From: CAYOHG01 sp964465125
Lineage (GTDB): Bacteria > Planctomycetota > Phycisphaerae > UBA1845 > Fen-1342
Length of the DNA stretch: 64,000 nucleotides
Assembly: GCA_964465125.1 (NCBI GenBank)
Contig: CAYXIO010000013.1
Coordinates: forward strand, 17,323 to 81,322
Reading direction: 5' to 3'
This document shows, piece by piece, positions 26,122 through 34,704 of this stretch. The position numbers were made by a program, and so were the translations under genes. A model generated the notes under the pieces. It did not search any database, was not told where the DNA came from, and saw only the letters and a program-made list of their open reading frames with translations. Every line of letters starts with the position of its first letter. Position 1 is the stretch's first letter.

Positions 26122-28893
26122 ATGTACCTGCTCCTGCGCACCGCGCTCTTGACCGTGCTGCTCGTGCGGGCGCTGCCGGCGCACGGCTTGGCCCCGGGCC
26201 AGTCGGCGGAGAGTGCCCCGGCCACGACGCGCGCCGCGCCCGACGAAGCCCTGGCCACCCTGCTCCAACAACTCGGGGCGGATGACTACAACGTCCGCGA
26301 GGAGGCGACCCGCGCGCTGCTGCGCCGCGGACCGTCGATCGGCGACTGGGTCCAGCGGCAGATCGCGGGCACGGACGACCCCGAGGTGCGCCGACGACTG
26401 CTCTTCGTGCTCGACAACCTCGTCCTGCCCGCGCATGCCGTCATCGTAGTGCGCGCAGAAGAGAATTCCGACCTGCGGCCCGGCGACCTGATCACGCACG
26501 TGCACGCCCGCAGAGTCGCGGGCGTATCGGACCTGCGCCAGGCCCTGGCTTCTTCGCCCGCCGGCGCGATTGTGCGCGTCTTCGGCGCCGACGGACCGCG
26601 CGAAGCGGGACCGGTCACCAACTTCGATCTGATCTCGCTGCTCGACTACGTCGCCCCGCGCGGCGCGACCGTCGCGGAAGCCGTGCGGCTGTTCAGCGAA
26701 GGCTACGCCGAACGAGCCGACGAGTTGATTCAGACGCTGCCCGGCTCGATTCCCGAGGCGGAGCTCGGTCCGACGCTGGCGGGCGTGATCGCCTGCGCCG
26801 CCGGCCGAACCAGCACCGCAATCGAGTTGCTGCGCGCCACCGCGGGCCGCGCCCGGCCTCCGCAGGGCAGCGGCAGCGCCTGGAGCAGCCCGTCCTACCT
26901 CGACCTGATCGCCCCGACCAAGGCCCCCTACCACCTGGAGTATCAACTCCTTTCGATGGGCACGCCGCCGCTCTACGACGACCGCGGCGACCCCGACCTG
27001 CGGGTGCAGCGCGTGCTCGTTCCGGCGCGGCGCAGCGCCGACGCGCTCCAGCGCGCCGCGTCGCTGTGGCGCGAGCTCCATCGCGACCGGCTCGGCCTGA
27101 GCGAAGAAGTCGACCGCATCGCCGGCAACCAGCTCGCCGTCTGCGGCTGGATGCTATCCGAGCTCGGGTTGCTCTCCGAGTGCTGCCGCATGATCGAGCC
27201 GCGCAGCCGAATCCTGCGGCAAGCGCTGTATGGCAGCCGCAAGTGGCTGCGGGTCGAGACCGACGCATGGTTGCCGCTGCTGGCGGGCAATCCGGCGGCG
27301 GCGCTGGATCTTTTCTTTGACGATGCCCTGGACGTGCTGCGAATGCCGCCGGGACCGCGCGACAGCGACGTGCTGGTTCGAAATCCGCAGGTCGCGGCGC
27401 GGGTTGGGCTGTTTCTGGCGCTGGCCGGAGACGCGGAACGAGCGGACGAAGCGCTCGAAGCGGTCCGACAATACGGACACCCCTATCTGCGCGACTACGC
27501 CTGGTGGCTGCTGTTCGGGCTGAACGAGCGCAACGAGGCAATGGTCCGCAAGCAGCTCCAGACGCTCTTGCCGGTGTGCTCCGACAACGATGCGATCTGG
27601 CTGGGGCAAGCCCTCGCGCGGCTGGAATATGTACAGGCCAAGCCCGATCGAGCCATTCTGCTGGCGGCGCGGCAGCGCGTGGCGGCGGTGTCGTTCTCGG
27701 AAGAATGCAGCACGGCGCTGGCGGAGATCGACGCGCTCCGGGCCTTGCTGAACGACGCTGCCCCCGGCGCGGGCCCGGCCGCCTCAGGCGGAAGCGACGT
27801 GGCGTTGCCGGCGGCGCTGGCGGCGACGCTGCGGTTCCGCTCAACTCCGCCCGCGACCGCGGCGGGTGACAACGGCCTGCGCGCGGCGCTGCTCATCCTC
27901 CCCCTCGACACCGACGCGAAGCGATTCCTGGTGCTCTCGCGCGAGCGGCGACTGATGCAGTTCGACGCGACCAACGGCACCTGGAGCGCGTTGGCCGACC
28001 TGCCCGAAGACTGGTTCCCCGGGCCGCTCAACTGGCCGTGGCTGAACCGCGAGCCGGCTACGGGGCGGGCCTGGCTGTACGACCGGCGGCGCGTGCTCGA
28101 ACTTGGCGCGGCGGCGCGCCCGCTGCGCATGAACATCGCGACGGACGACATCGGCCCCTTCGACCGCATGGTCGGCCGGTGCTTCTCGCAGCTCGCGGAC
28201 GCGCTGGCCGACAGCCAATCCCCCGCCGGTGAGAATTCCGAGTTTCTTCGCGCGGATACCCGTTCGCATCAACCCTATGTCGCCGATGCGGACTTGCCCG
28301 AGCTCGCCTGGGTCCGGCCGGTGGCGAACGAAGGACGGTACGTGCATGTCGCGATGCGCGGCGGACCGCATCTGCTGCTGGACGCGACCGGAGCGCACGT
28401 GTGGTCGTCGCACTGGTTCGCCCAGGCGCTCTCGTTGAGCTGCGACCCGCGCTTTTTCGTCTACGCGCCGCCCGCGGACGCGCAGTCGGGAGGCGCGCTG
28501 CTGCTGCTGAGCGATCAGGGGATCATTCGCTTCCGGCCCGACGAGCAGCGTGCGGAGCGCCTCGCCATTCCGGGAGACAAACCCGGCGGGAGCATCATCC
28601 CCGAAGACGCGCCCTACCCACGCCGCGACCCGCGCTTTGCCTACTTCGCGCAGCTTCCGTCCGACGGGGGCCAGGTCTACCGCCTGCGCTGGAGCGACGG
28701 GACCATCGAGCGCGTGGATCTGATCAACGAAGCCCTGCCGCCGGGCTACGAGCGGCTTTTCACGCGCCAGGAGCTGCGCAGCCAGCTCGATCTGCAACTG
28801 CGCAGCGCCGGATACGCCGGCCTGGAAGATCTGATCTCCGACACGACCGCCGTGGTCGATCGATGGTACGAGGCACACGGGAGCACGCCGTGA
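26122..28893 (+). CDS. Very large exported protein with PDZ-like segment, unknown function
   Basis: A 923-residue protein with a signal peptide (1-23). Near 40-100 a helical stretch resembles HEAT or armadillo repeats (DYNVREEATRALLRRGPSIGD). At about 104-165 is a PDZ-like fold (LRPGDLITHVHARRVAGVSDLRQAL). The middle (about 170-560) is helix-rich with TPR-like spacing, and the C-terminal third has beta-propeller-like strands. I recognise no enzyme motif. The stop overlaps the hutH start (GTGA), so the two are translationally coupled, an odd pairing of an exported scaffold with a cytoplasmic enzyme. The ribosome site ahead of ATG 26122 is weak. Confidence 0.78.
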   Translation: MYLLLRTALLTVLLVRALPAHGLAPGQSAESAPATTRAAPDEALATLLQQLGADDYNVREEATRALLRRGPSIGDWVQRQIAGTDDPEVRRRLLFVLDNLVLPAHAVIVVRAEENSDLRPGDLITHVHARRVAGVSDLRQALASSPAGAIVRVFGADGPREAGPVTNFDLISLLDYVAPRGATVAEAVRLFSEGYAERADELIQTLPGSIPEAELGPTLAGVIACAAGRTSTAIELLRATAGRARPPQGSGSAWSSPSYLDLIAPTKAPYHLEYQLLSMGTPPLYDDRGDPDLRVQRVLVPARRSADALQRAASLWRELHRDRLGLSEEVDRIAGNQLAVCGWMLSELGLLSECCRMIEPRSRILRQALYGSRKWLRVETDAWLPLLAGNPAAALDLFFDDALDVLRMPPGPRDSDVLVRNPQVAARVGLFLALAGDAERADEALEAVRQYGHPYLRDYAWWLLFGLNERNEAMVRKQLQTLLPVCSDNDAIWLGQALARLEYVQAKPDRAILLAARQRVAAVSFSEECSTALAEIDALRALLNDAAPGAGPAASGGSDVALPAALAATLRFRSTPPATAAGDNGLRAALLILPLDTDAKRFLVLSRERRLMQFDATNGTWSALADLPEDWFPGPLNWPWLNREPATGRAWLYDRRRVLELGAAARPLRMNIATDDIGPFDRMVGRCFSQLADALADSQSPAGENSEFLRADTRSHQPYVADADLPELAWVRPVANEGRYVHVAMRGGPHLLLDATGAHVWSSHWFAQALSLSCDPRFFVYAPPADAQSGGALLLLSDQGIIRFRPDEQRAERLAIPGDKPGGSIIPEDAPYPRRDPRFAYFAQLPSDGGQVYRLRWSDGTIERVDLINEALPPGYERLFTRQELRSQLDLQLRSAGYAGLEDLISDTTAVVDRWYEAHGSTP

Positions 28894-30473
28894 CCGCACT
28901 GGCCGTGACGCTCGGCGGGCAGCCGTTGACGTGGTCCACCCTCGACGCGGCGCTGCATCGGCCGCTGCACGTGAGCCTCGCGCCGGCCGGACTCGAGCGG
29001 GCGAAGCGGGCCCGCGCCGCGGTCGAAGCGCTCGCGGCGCGCGGCGAAGCGGTCTACGGCGTGAACACCGGCTTCGGGCATCTCAAGAACAAGCGCATCT
29101 CCGCCGACCAGCTCGACCAGCTTCAGGAGAACCTGCTGCTCTCGCATGCGGTCGGCGTCGGTCCTGCCGCCCCGCCCGAAATCGTTCGCTGGATGCTCCT
29201 GTTCAAGATTCACATGCTGCTGGCCGGGCACAGCGGCGTGCGGCCGGAGGTGATCGAGCAGCTAGCCGCGTGGCTCAATGCCGACGTTCTGCCGGTCGTA
29301 CCGACGCGCGGTTCGCTCGGCGCCAGCGGCGACCTGGCGCCGCTCGCGCACCTGTGCTTGCCGCTGATCGGGCGCGGCGCGTTCCAGTGCGCCCCGAGCG
29401 AGCAATCCGCGTCCGACGAGTCGACCAACCGTCCGGGCGAGGCCGCCGATCGGCGCAGCCTGCCCGCCGACGCCGCCCTGCGCGAGCTCGGCCTGACCCC
29501 GCTGCGCCTGATGGCCAAAGAAGGCCTGGCGCTGATCAACGGCACGCAGTTCATGAGCGCCTACGCGGCGAACATCGGCGCCCGCGCCGCCCGCCTGCTT
29601 GACCTGGTCGATCTGGTGTACTGCATGTCGCTCGAAGGACTGCGCGGGAGCGTGACGCCCGCGGATGCGCGGCTGCACCAGGTCCGCCCGCACCCCGGCG
29701 CGCAGCAGGTGGCCGAGAACATCCGCCGGCACATGCGCGACAGCGAAGTGCTCGAATCGCACCAGCACTGCGACCGCGTGCAGGACCCGTACTCGCTGCG
29801 CTGCGCTCCCCCGGTGCATGGCGCCGTGCGCGACGCGCTGGCGCACTTCCGCGCCACCATCGAACGCGAGATCAACAGCGTCACCGACAACCCGATCCTC
29901 TTCACCGACGCGAGCGGCGCGGCCCAAGCGCTCTCCGGCGGCAACTTCCACGGCGAGCCGCTGGCGCTCGTGCTCGACTATCTCGCCATCGCGCTGACCG
30001 ACCTCGCCAACATCAGCGAACGCCGCACCTACCTGCTGCTCAGCGGCGAGGACGGGCTGCCCAAGCTGCTGATGCGCGACACGGGCCTCAACAGCGGGTT
30101 CATGATTCCGCAATACACGGCGGCGGCGCTGCTGAACGAATGCAAGGTGCTCGCGACCCCGGCGAGCGTCGACTCGATCCCGACTTCGCTGGGCCAGGAG
30201 GATCACGTCAGCATGGGCGCGACGGCAGCGCTGAAGTGCTATGAAATCCTCGACCGGGTCGAGACGGTGGTCGCGATCGAGATGCTCTGTGCGGCGCAGG
30301 CGATGGACTATCGCGACCCGCTTCAGCCCGGGCTCGGCCCGCGGGCCGCACGTCCGATCATCCGCGCCAGCATTCCGCACGCGGAGGTCGATCGCGAATT
30401 CGGCGAGGACATTCAGAAAGCGCTGCGCCTGCTGCGCACCAGCGATGCGCTGCTCGCGATCGCACGAAGCTGA
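28890..30473 (+). CDS. hutH: Histidine ammonia-lyase
   Basis: This 527-residue enzyme removes ammonia from L-histidine to give urocanate. The MIO cofactor is formed by A145-S146-G147 in GSLGASGDLAP, Y56 (YGVNTGFG) is the catalytic tyrosine region, and RVQDPYSLRCAPPVHGA and NFHGEPLAL are HAL-type blocks. A roughly 20-residue insert (about 173-195, Ser/Glu-rich) follows the MIO region. It starts with GTG 28890, overlapping the upstream stop by 4 nt. No hutU, hutI or hutG is adjacent, so histidine catabolism genes must be elsewhere or absent. A related Phe/Tyr lyase specificity cannot be excluded by eye. Confidence 0.92.
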   Translation: MTALAVTLGGQPLTWSTLDAALHRPLHVSLAPAGLERAKRARAAVEALAARGEAVYGVNTGFGHLKNKRISADQLDQLQENLLLSHAVGVGPAAPPEIVRWMLLFKIHMLLAGHSGVRPEVIEQLAAWLNADVLPVVPTRGSLGASGDLAPLAHLCLPLIGRGAFQCAPSEQSASDESTNRPGEAADRRSLPADAALRELGLTPLRLMAKEGLALINGTQFMSAYAANIGARAARLLDLVDLVYCMSLEGLRGSVTPADARLHQVRPHPGAQQVAENIRRHMRDSEVLESHQHCDRVQDPYSLRCAPPVHGAVRDALAHFRATIEREINSVTDNPILFTDASGAAQALSGGNFHGEPLALVLDYLAIALTDLANISERRTYLLLSGEDGLPKLLMRDTGLNSGFMIPQYTAAALLNECKVLATPASVDSIPTSLGQEDHVSMGATAALKCYEILDRVETVVAIEMLCAAQAMDYRDPLQPGLGPRAARPIIRASIPHAEVDREFGEDIQKALRLLRTSDALLAIARS

Positions 30474-30564
30474 TCGGTCAGAGCCGTACGTCGCTACAAT
30501 GCGTGCGAAGCGCGGCGCGCGTGGGACACGGACACGCCGCGACCTGCCGCGGGAGAATTTACCC

Positions 30565-32208
30565 ATGTTGCGACGCGTTCAATCCCCGTTCTCACGGAGC
30601 CTCCGGGCGGTACTTGCGTGGGCGGCGTTCGCCGGCTGGACACATGCCACGCTCGCCGCCGGCAGCGAGGTGCCGCGTGAGGCTGTCCACTTCGAGATCG
30701 ATTACCTCACTTCATTCGGGCAGAGCGTTTTCGTGGTGGGCGACACGCCCGAGCTGGGGCACAATGACGTGCGCTACGCGCCCAAGCTCGTGCCCGGCGA
30801 ATGGAACCCCGACGAGCCGGATCATCTGCTCTGGACGCTCGAAGTGGCAATCCCCCAAGGGACCCAATTCACCTGGCGATTCGTACTCCGCAACGACGAT
30901 GTCGCGCAATACAAGAACAGCGCCAACGGCACGTATCTCACCGCGGTCGCCAATGGCCAGACCAGCGCCCCCGTGCCCGCGACGCGTGATTGGATCGTCT
31001 TCGATCGCTCCGGCAACGCGAGCATCAGCCTCAATACGTCCAATGGAATCATCAGTCTGCCGCTGCGGGCCGTGCCCGGCGACACCGGCCTTCGCGCCGC
31101 CGTCTGGCCCAACCAGCCTAACGGTCCAGGCGTCAACGCCTCCATCAGCGGCTTCGCCATCGACACGCCCCGGCACGTCATCCTGAACCGCGCGGCGGCC
31201 GCGTACGACTACGACCCGGCCGGCGCGCTCGACCAGGCTGGACGCAAGGAGACGATCGCCGTCCCGTCGCAGTACATCCTCTCGACGCGCACGATCGACG
31301 GCGTCACCGGCCGCGGCGCGCAGGTCTGGCTGCCGCGCGGCTACGACCAGCAGCCCGGCCGTCGCTACCCCGTGCTCTACATGCACGACGGGCAGAATGT
31401 CTTCATCCCCGGCGGGCCCTACGGCACCTGGGCAGCGGAGCAGACGGCGGCGGCCCTGATCCGCGCGGCGCGGGTGAGCGAGCTCATCATCGTCGGCATC
31501 GACAATTCGTCGCAGCGGCTGGTGGAATACAACCCCGATTGGCCCGGCTCCGTCAACGCGAATTACAACCGTTTCCTGGTCGAGGAGCTGATTCCCGCCA
31601 TCGACGCGCGCTACCGCACGCTTTCCGGTCCGCAGAATACGGGCATCTGCGGGTCGAGTTTCGGCGGCGTCGCGTCGCTGTCGGCCGCGGTCGCGCATCC
31701 CGGCGTTTTCGGGCAGGTCGCCGCGCTGTCGACGTCGTTCTGGGCGACGGACATCGAGACCGACCTGGCGGCCGGAGCGATCCCCTTCAGCACGCGTCTC
31801 TACCTCGATGCCGGCGACATTAACGACGACGGCGACCTGACCGTCGCGGCGCGCGACCTGCTGCTCGACGGCGGCCGCGTGCTCGAAGACAACTTGTTCT
31901 TCCAGATCGGCTTCAATCAGCAGCACAACGAAGCCGCCTGGAGCCAGCGCTTCGACGAGGTGCTCGTAGCGCTCTTTCCGATCACGGACCTCGACGCGGG
32001 CCTCGACACCCTGCCGCTGCCGCTGGTCGGCGACCTCGACGGCGACTGCGACGTCGACCTGGTCGACCTCTCGACGTTGCTCGTGGCGTTCGGAGCCTGC
32101 CACGCCGACGCGCCCTATGTGCCCGTCAGTGACATCGACGCGTCCGGCTGCGTGGACCTGCTCGATCTTTCGGAGCTGCTGGCGGAGTTCGGAATCGTCT
32201 GTCCGTGA
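30565..32208 (+). CDS. Secreted CBM20-linked alpha/beta-hydrolase (esterase D-like) with dockerin-like tail
   Basis: The 547-residue exported protein has a signal peptide (1-32, ending ATLAA), a starch-binding CBM20-like domain (about 40-140, with SVFVVGDTPELG) and a catalytic alpha/beta-hydrolase domain (about 225-470). The nucleophile motif GSSFGG is near residue 363, and the YPVLYMHDGQNVF block is typical of esterase D/feruloyl-esterase-like enzymes. The end is a dockerin-like duplication with D-x-D-x-D loops and VDLSTLLVAFG and LLDLSELLAEFG helices. It probably deacylates a polysaccharide or glucan-linked ester (inference). The start is ATG 30565 after GGGAGAA. The codons upstream of it in this frame overlap hutH. 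Confidence 0.88.
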   Translation: MLRRVQSPFSRSLRAVLAWAAFAGWTHATLAAGSEVPREAVHFEIDYLTSFGQSVFVVGDTPELGHNDVRYAPKLVPGEWNPDEPDHLLWTLEVAIPQGTQFTWRFVLRNDDVAQYKNSANGTYLTAVANGQTSAPVPATRDWIVFDRSGNASISLNTSNGIISLPLRAVPGDTGLRAAVWPNQPNGPGVNASISGFAIDTPRHVILNRAAAAYDYDPAGALDQAGRKETIAVPSQYILSTRTIDGVTGRGAQVWLPRGYDQQPGRRYPVLYMHDGQNVFIPGGPYGTWAAEQTAAALIRAARVSELIIVGIDNSSQRLVEYNPDWPGSVNANYNRFLVEELIPAIDARYRTLSGPQNTGICGSSFGGVASLSAAVAHPGVFGQVAALSTSFWATDIETDLAAGAIPFSTRLYLDAGDINDDGDLTVAARDLLLDGGRVLEDNLFFQIGFNQQHNEAAWSQRFDEVLVALFPITDLDAGLDTLPLPLVGDLDGDCDVDLVDLSTLLVAFGACHADAPYVPVSDIDASGCVDLLDLSELLAEFGIVCP

Positions 32209-32507
32209 TCGGGGTACTGGGGTTCACAGGCATCGCGAGCGCTATGTGCGGCGACCGCACGCCAAACCCGCGCATGGCGGAGCACGCCTGAAACGCCACG
32301 GCGGACGAAACACGAGCTGGGGAATTCAGGTGAAAACCCGAAGGGATAAGTTCTTCTTCAGGCGATGGTTGCGCGAAAAAAAAAAAAAGGAAGAACGCGC
32401 CTTGCAATCGCTCCGATTCTCGGGAATGTTCTCTTTTAGCCACGCCCGATTCGAGTGGATTCGGAAGATCAGGCCTTGGCAGAAACCGCGCTTTCGGAGG
32501 ATCGAGT
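32209..32507. other. 299-bp gap with a 13-nt A-tract
   Basis: No gene is supported. It holds a short hairpin (GTGCGG/CCGCAC, 32246-32260) after the esterase gene and a run of 13 A residues (32376-32388). The run is flanked by GTTCTTC (32350-32356) and GAAGAAC (32390-32396) as an inverted repeat. TTGCAA (32402-32407) with AATGTT (32425-32430) at 17-nt spacing is a weak promoter candidate downstream of the A-tract. Confidence 0.6.
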
Positions 32508-32963
32508 ATGTGGTTTCTACAGGCTGCCGGGAATTCGGAGCGCCACGAACGCGAACAGGCCGGCTCCCGCTCTTCAGCGCAGCCGCCGTCCCCTTCGGGG
32601 ATGGTTCGCTCACTGTGTGCGGTGATCGTGTGCGGCAGCGCGGCGCTGGCGGACCCTCCGATCACCGAGTGCGTGCTCTACACGCAGGGCATCGGGTATG
32701 GGGATTGCACCCAGTGCGAGGGAGAAACGCACGGCTGGGAGAACTGCTCATTCCAGATGACGACCATGTCCCGCACCTGTGCAGGCCCGTGCGAAATCGG
32801 CGCGGAATGTGAGGTGACCAGTTGGGCCAATCAGTGGTCGTACAAAACCTATGAGTGCATCTCAAACTGCGGGGACCCGCTCTACGACTGCGACCGGGGC
32901 AGTCTGATCGACCAGGGATGGGAAGAGCAGCCCTCCGTGTGTGGCGACTGCGTCCTTGGGTAG
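32508..32963 (+). CDS. Small cysteine-rich exported protein, unknown function
   Basis: The 151-residue protein starts at ATG 32508 with GGAGG 7 nt upstream. It has a long polar n-region, then a hydrophobic signal core (about 33-48, ending SAALA). The mature part of about 100 residues has 12 cysteines in pairs and triplets (for example CTQC, CAGPC, CGDC). This composition points to a disulfide-stabilised extracellular domain. ATG 32601 would give a shorter, cleaner signal but has a poor ribosome site. The next gene begins 16 bp downstream, so the two are likely co-transcribed. No known family is recognised. Confidence 0.75.
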   Translation: MWFLQAAGNSERHEREQAGSRSSAQPPSPSGMVRSLCAVIVCGSAALADPPITECVLYTQGIGYGDCTQCEGETHGWENCSFQMTTMSRTCAGPCEIGAECEVTSWANQWSYKTYECISNCGDPLYDCDRGSLIDQGWEEQPSVCGDCVLG

Positions 32964-32979
32964 CAAAAGGAGCATTGGC

Positions 32980-34062
32980 ATGACCCGACTCATGGTAGCG
33001 CTTTCCGTCGCGGCGACTTGTCTGGTGGAGGGAGCGCTCGCGCAGAACGCGCCCGCGGTGACCGTTGAGTCGCTCCGCGCTCAGCACGCTGAATACGCCG
33101 CTAAGCTGCACAGACTGACCGTCACGGAAGTCGTCCGGGTGCAGTTCCTCAACAGCGAACAGTATCAGTCCCAGCTTGCGCGCGCCGCCGAGCAGCGCCG
33201 CGCGGCCCAGAAGAGGGCCTTCCTCAATGGTCGCGACCTGGCCAGCCTTACGCCCGAAGAGCGCGCCAAGGCCGAGCAGCGCTTCGAGCGCGCTCATCCG
33301 AGCGACAGCACGAACCTCTGGGACGTCATCTGGGACGCGAACACCGAGCGCAAGGTGCGCCGGCAAACCAGCTACGACTTCGACAAGCGCCGCGTGCGGA
33401 TGGAGCAGACCGACCTGCGCGACCTTTCGGCGCTCGCGCAGCGCTGCGGCATCCCGGAGAATCCCGCCCAGCTTCGCAGCCTTGATCAGACGCACACCGA
33501 GATCGACACGCCCAGCTACCACCTGCTGATGTACCCCAAGTGGACCGACGCCGCGGTGCAGGTCGACCGAGGCTCGCCCAACGTCGCGCTGACCGAGCGC
33601 CTCGAGCGGCTTGGCATCGTTCCTGCCGAGCTGCTCGACGGCAAGTACCCCACCCGCGTAACGACTGAAGCCGATGGCACGCTCATGCTGCGTGGCGACT
33701 GGGCGGGATCGCAGCAGGCCGCGTTTGAGATCAAGCTCGACGCAAGCGCACTCCACCTGATGACGCACGAGGTGCGCTACAACCGAAAGGGTGAACGGGT
33801 GTTCGAGCTGTCGGTGCGCGAGCCGGAGTTCGCCGACCCGACCGGAATCCCATTCGCCATGGCCAGCATTTCCACGCGGTTTTTCCCGAACGCCGGAGGA
33901 ATGCAGCACGTCGAACGGCACGTCGTGGAAGAGCAAGGCATCAACCCGATCCTGGGCGACGCGCTGTTCATCGCGCCTGCCGGCGCGCGGCTGGAGGCGG
34001 GGGATGCCGCCGCGCTGGCCGCGTACCAGGCCGGACAGAAGCCGGCCGCGCCGAAGCCCTAG
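32980..34062 (+). CDS. Exported protein, unknown function (partner of the Cys-rich protein)
   Basis: The 360-residue protein starts at ATG 32980 with AAGGAG (32967-32972) 7 nt before it and has a signal peptide ending GALAQ (about 22). The region about 35-130 is helical and charged (EQRRAAQKRAFLNGRD). The remainder contains several beta strands and a C-terminal Ala/Pro-rich tail (AAYQAGQKPAAPKP). Residues 40-60 (KLHRLTVTEVVRVQF) may form an amphipathic strand. No domain is recognised with confidence; a LolA-like lipid-binding sandwich is one possible reading. It is co-directional with and close to the Cys-rich gene. Confidence 0.75.
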   Translation: MTRLMVALSVAATCLVEGALAQNAPAVTVESLRAQHAEYAAKLHRLTVTEVVRVQFLNSEQYQSQLARAAEQRRAAQKRAFLNGRDLASLTPEERAKAEQRFERAHPSDSTNLWDVIWDANTERKVRRQTSYDFDKRRVRMEQTDLRDLSALAQRCGIPENPAQLRSLDQTHTEIDTPSYHLLMYPKWTDAAVQVDRGSPNVALTERLERLGIVPAELLDGKYPTRVTTEADGTLMLRGDWAGSQQAAFEIKLDASALHLMTHEVRYNRKGERVFELSVREPEFADPTGIPFAMASISTRFFPNAGGMQHVERHVVEEQGINPILGDALFIAPAGARLEAGDAAALAAYQAGQKPAAPKP

Positions 34063-34143
34063 CGGCTCGCGACGGCAGGTTGCGTCTGTCGGAGTCGGCG
34101 CCGATGCGGGCCGGACCGGCGCGTTTCATTACGCGCTCTTACA

Positions 34144-34596
34144 ATGCCCGCCATGAACGACGACGAGCTGCTGCACGCGTTTGAGACCCAAGCCGTTTCG
34201 CAAACCGACTGGACCCACCGCGCCCACGTCCGCGTCGCGTATCTCTACGTGTGCGCGCATCCCCTGCCGGCGGCCATCGACCGCATGCGCAGCGGCCTGA
34301 ACCAGCTCAACGCCGTCCACCTGCCGCCCGACACGCTCGAGCGCGGCTACCACGAGACGATGACGGTCGCGTTCATGCGGCTGGTGCACGCGATGGTCGC
34401 GGCGCATGGCCGCTGTGCGAGCTCGGACGCGTTCTGCGACGAGCATCCGCAACTTCTGACCAAGCGCGTCCTGCGGTTGTACTACACGCGCGAACGCATC
34501 CTCACGTGGGAGGCCAAGCGCGCCTACGTCGAGCCGGACGTTGCGCCGCTGCCGCAGGCCGCGGAGGAATTCGGAGAACGGCAGCGCGCGGGTTGA
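34144..34596 (+). CDS. Conserved hypothetical small protein
   Basis: The 150-residue soluble, mostly helical protein contains DWTHRAHVRVAYLY (22-35) and ERGYHETMTVAFMRLVHAM (66-84). These histidine-bearing segments recur in uncharacterised bacterial proteins, where they may form a metal site, though no function is known to me. ATG 34144 and ATG 34153 are both possible starts. The stop codon lies inside a perfect hairpin (34589-34604). It is convergent with the PQQ-like protein gene. Confidence 0.75.
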   Translation: MPAMNDDELLHAFETQAVSQTDWTHRAHVRVAYLYVCAHPLPAAIDRMRSGLNQLNAVHLPPDTLERGYHETMTVAFMRLVHAMVAAHGRCASSDAFCDEHPQLLTKRVLRLYYTRERILTWEAKRAYVEPDVAPLPQAAEEFGERQRAG

Positions 34597-34683
34597 AAAA
34601 CCCGTGCTGGCCGCGCCGGTAGGAAACCGGAGTCGTGGACGATGCGTGGTACCCGCGCCACCGACACCGGTTAGAAGCCGGTG
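34589..34683. repeat. Cluster of three short CCGG-type hairpins in a convergent gap
   Basis: CGGGTT-GAAA-AACCCG (34589-34604) has a GNRA-type loop and includes the stop codon of the gene before it. CCGGT/ACCGG follows at 34616-34630, and CACCGG/CCGGTG at 34665-34683. They probably act as a shared terminator or are small dispersed repeats. Their occurrence elsewhere in the genome is unknown. Confidence 0.5.
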
Positions 34684-34704
34684 CCACAGCGCTTCGACGG
34701 ACGG

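Noticed and set aside
32117..32812. 231-codon plus-strand frame across the gap after the esterase gene
   Set aside because: It overlaps the esterase in a different frame, crosses the A-tract and has no ribosome site or domain.
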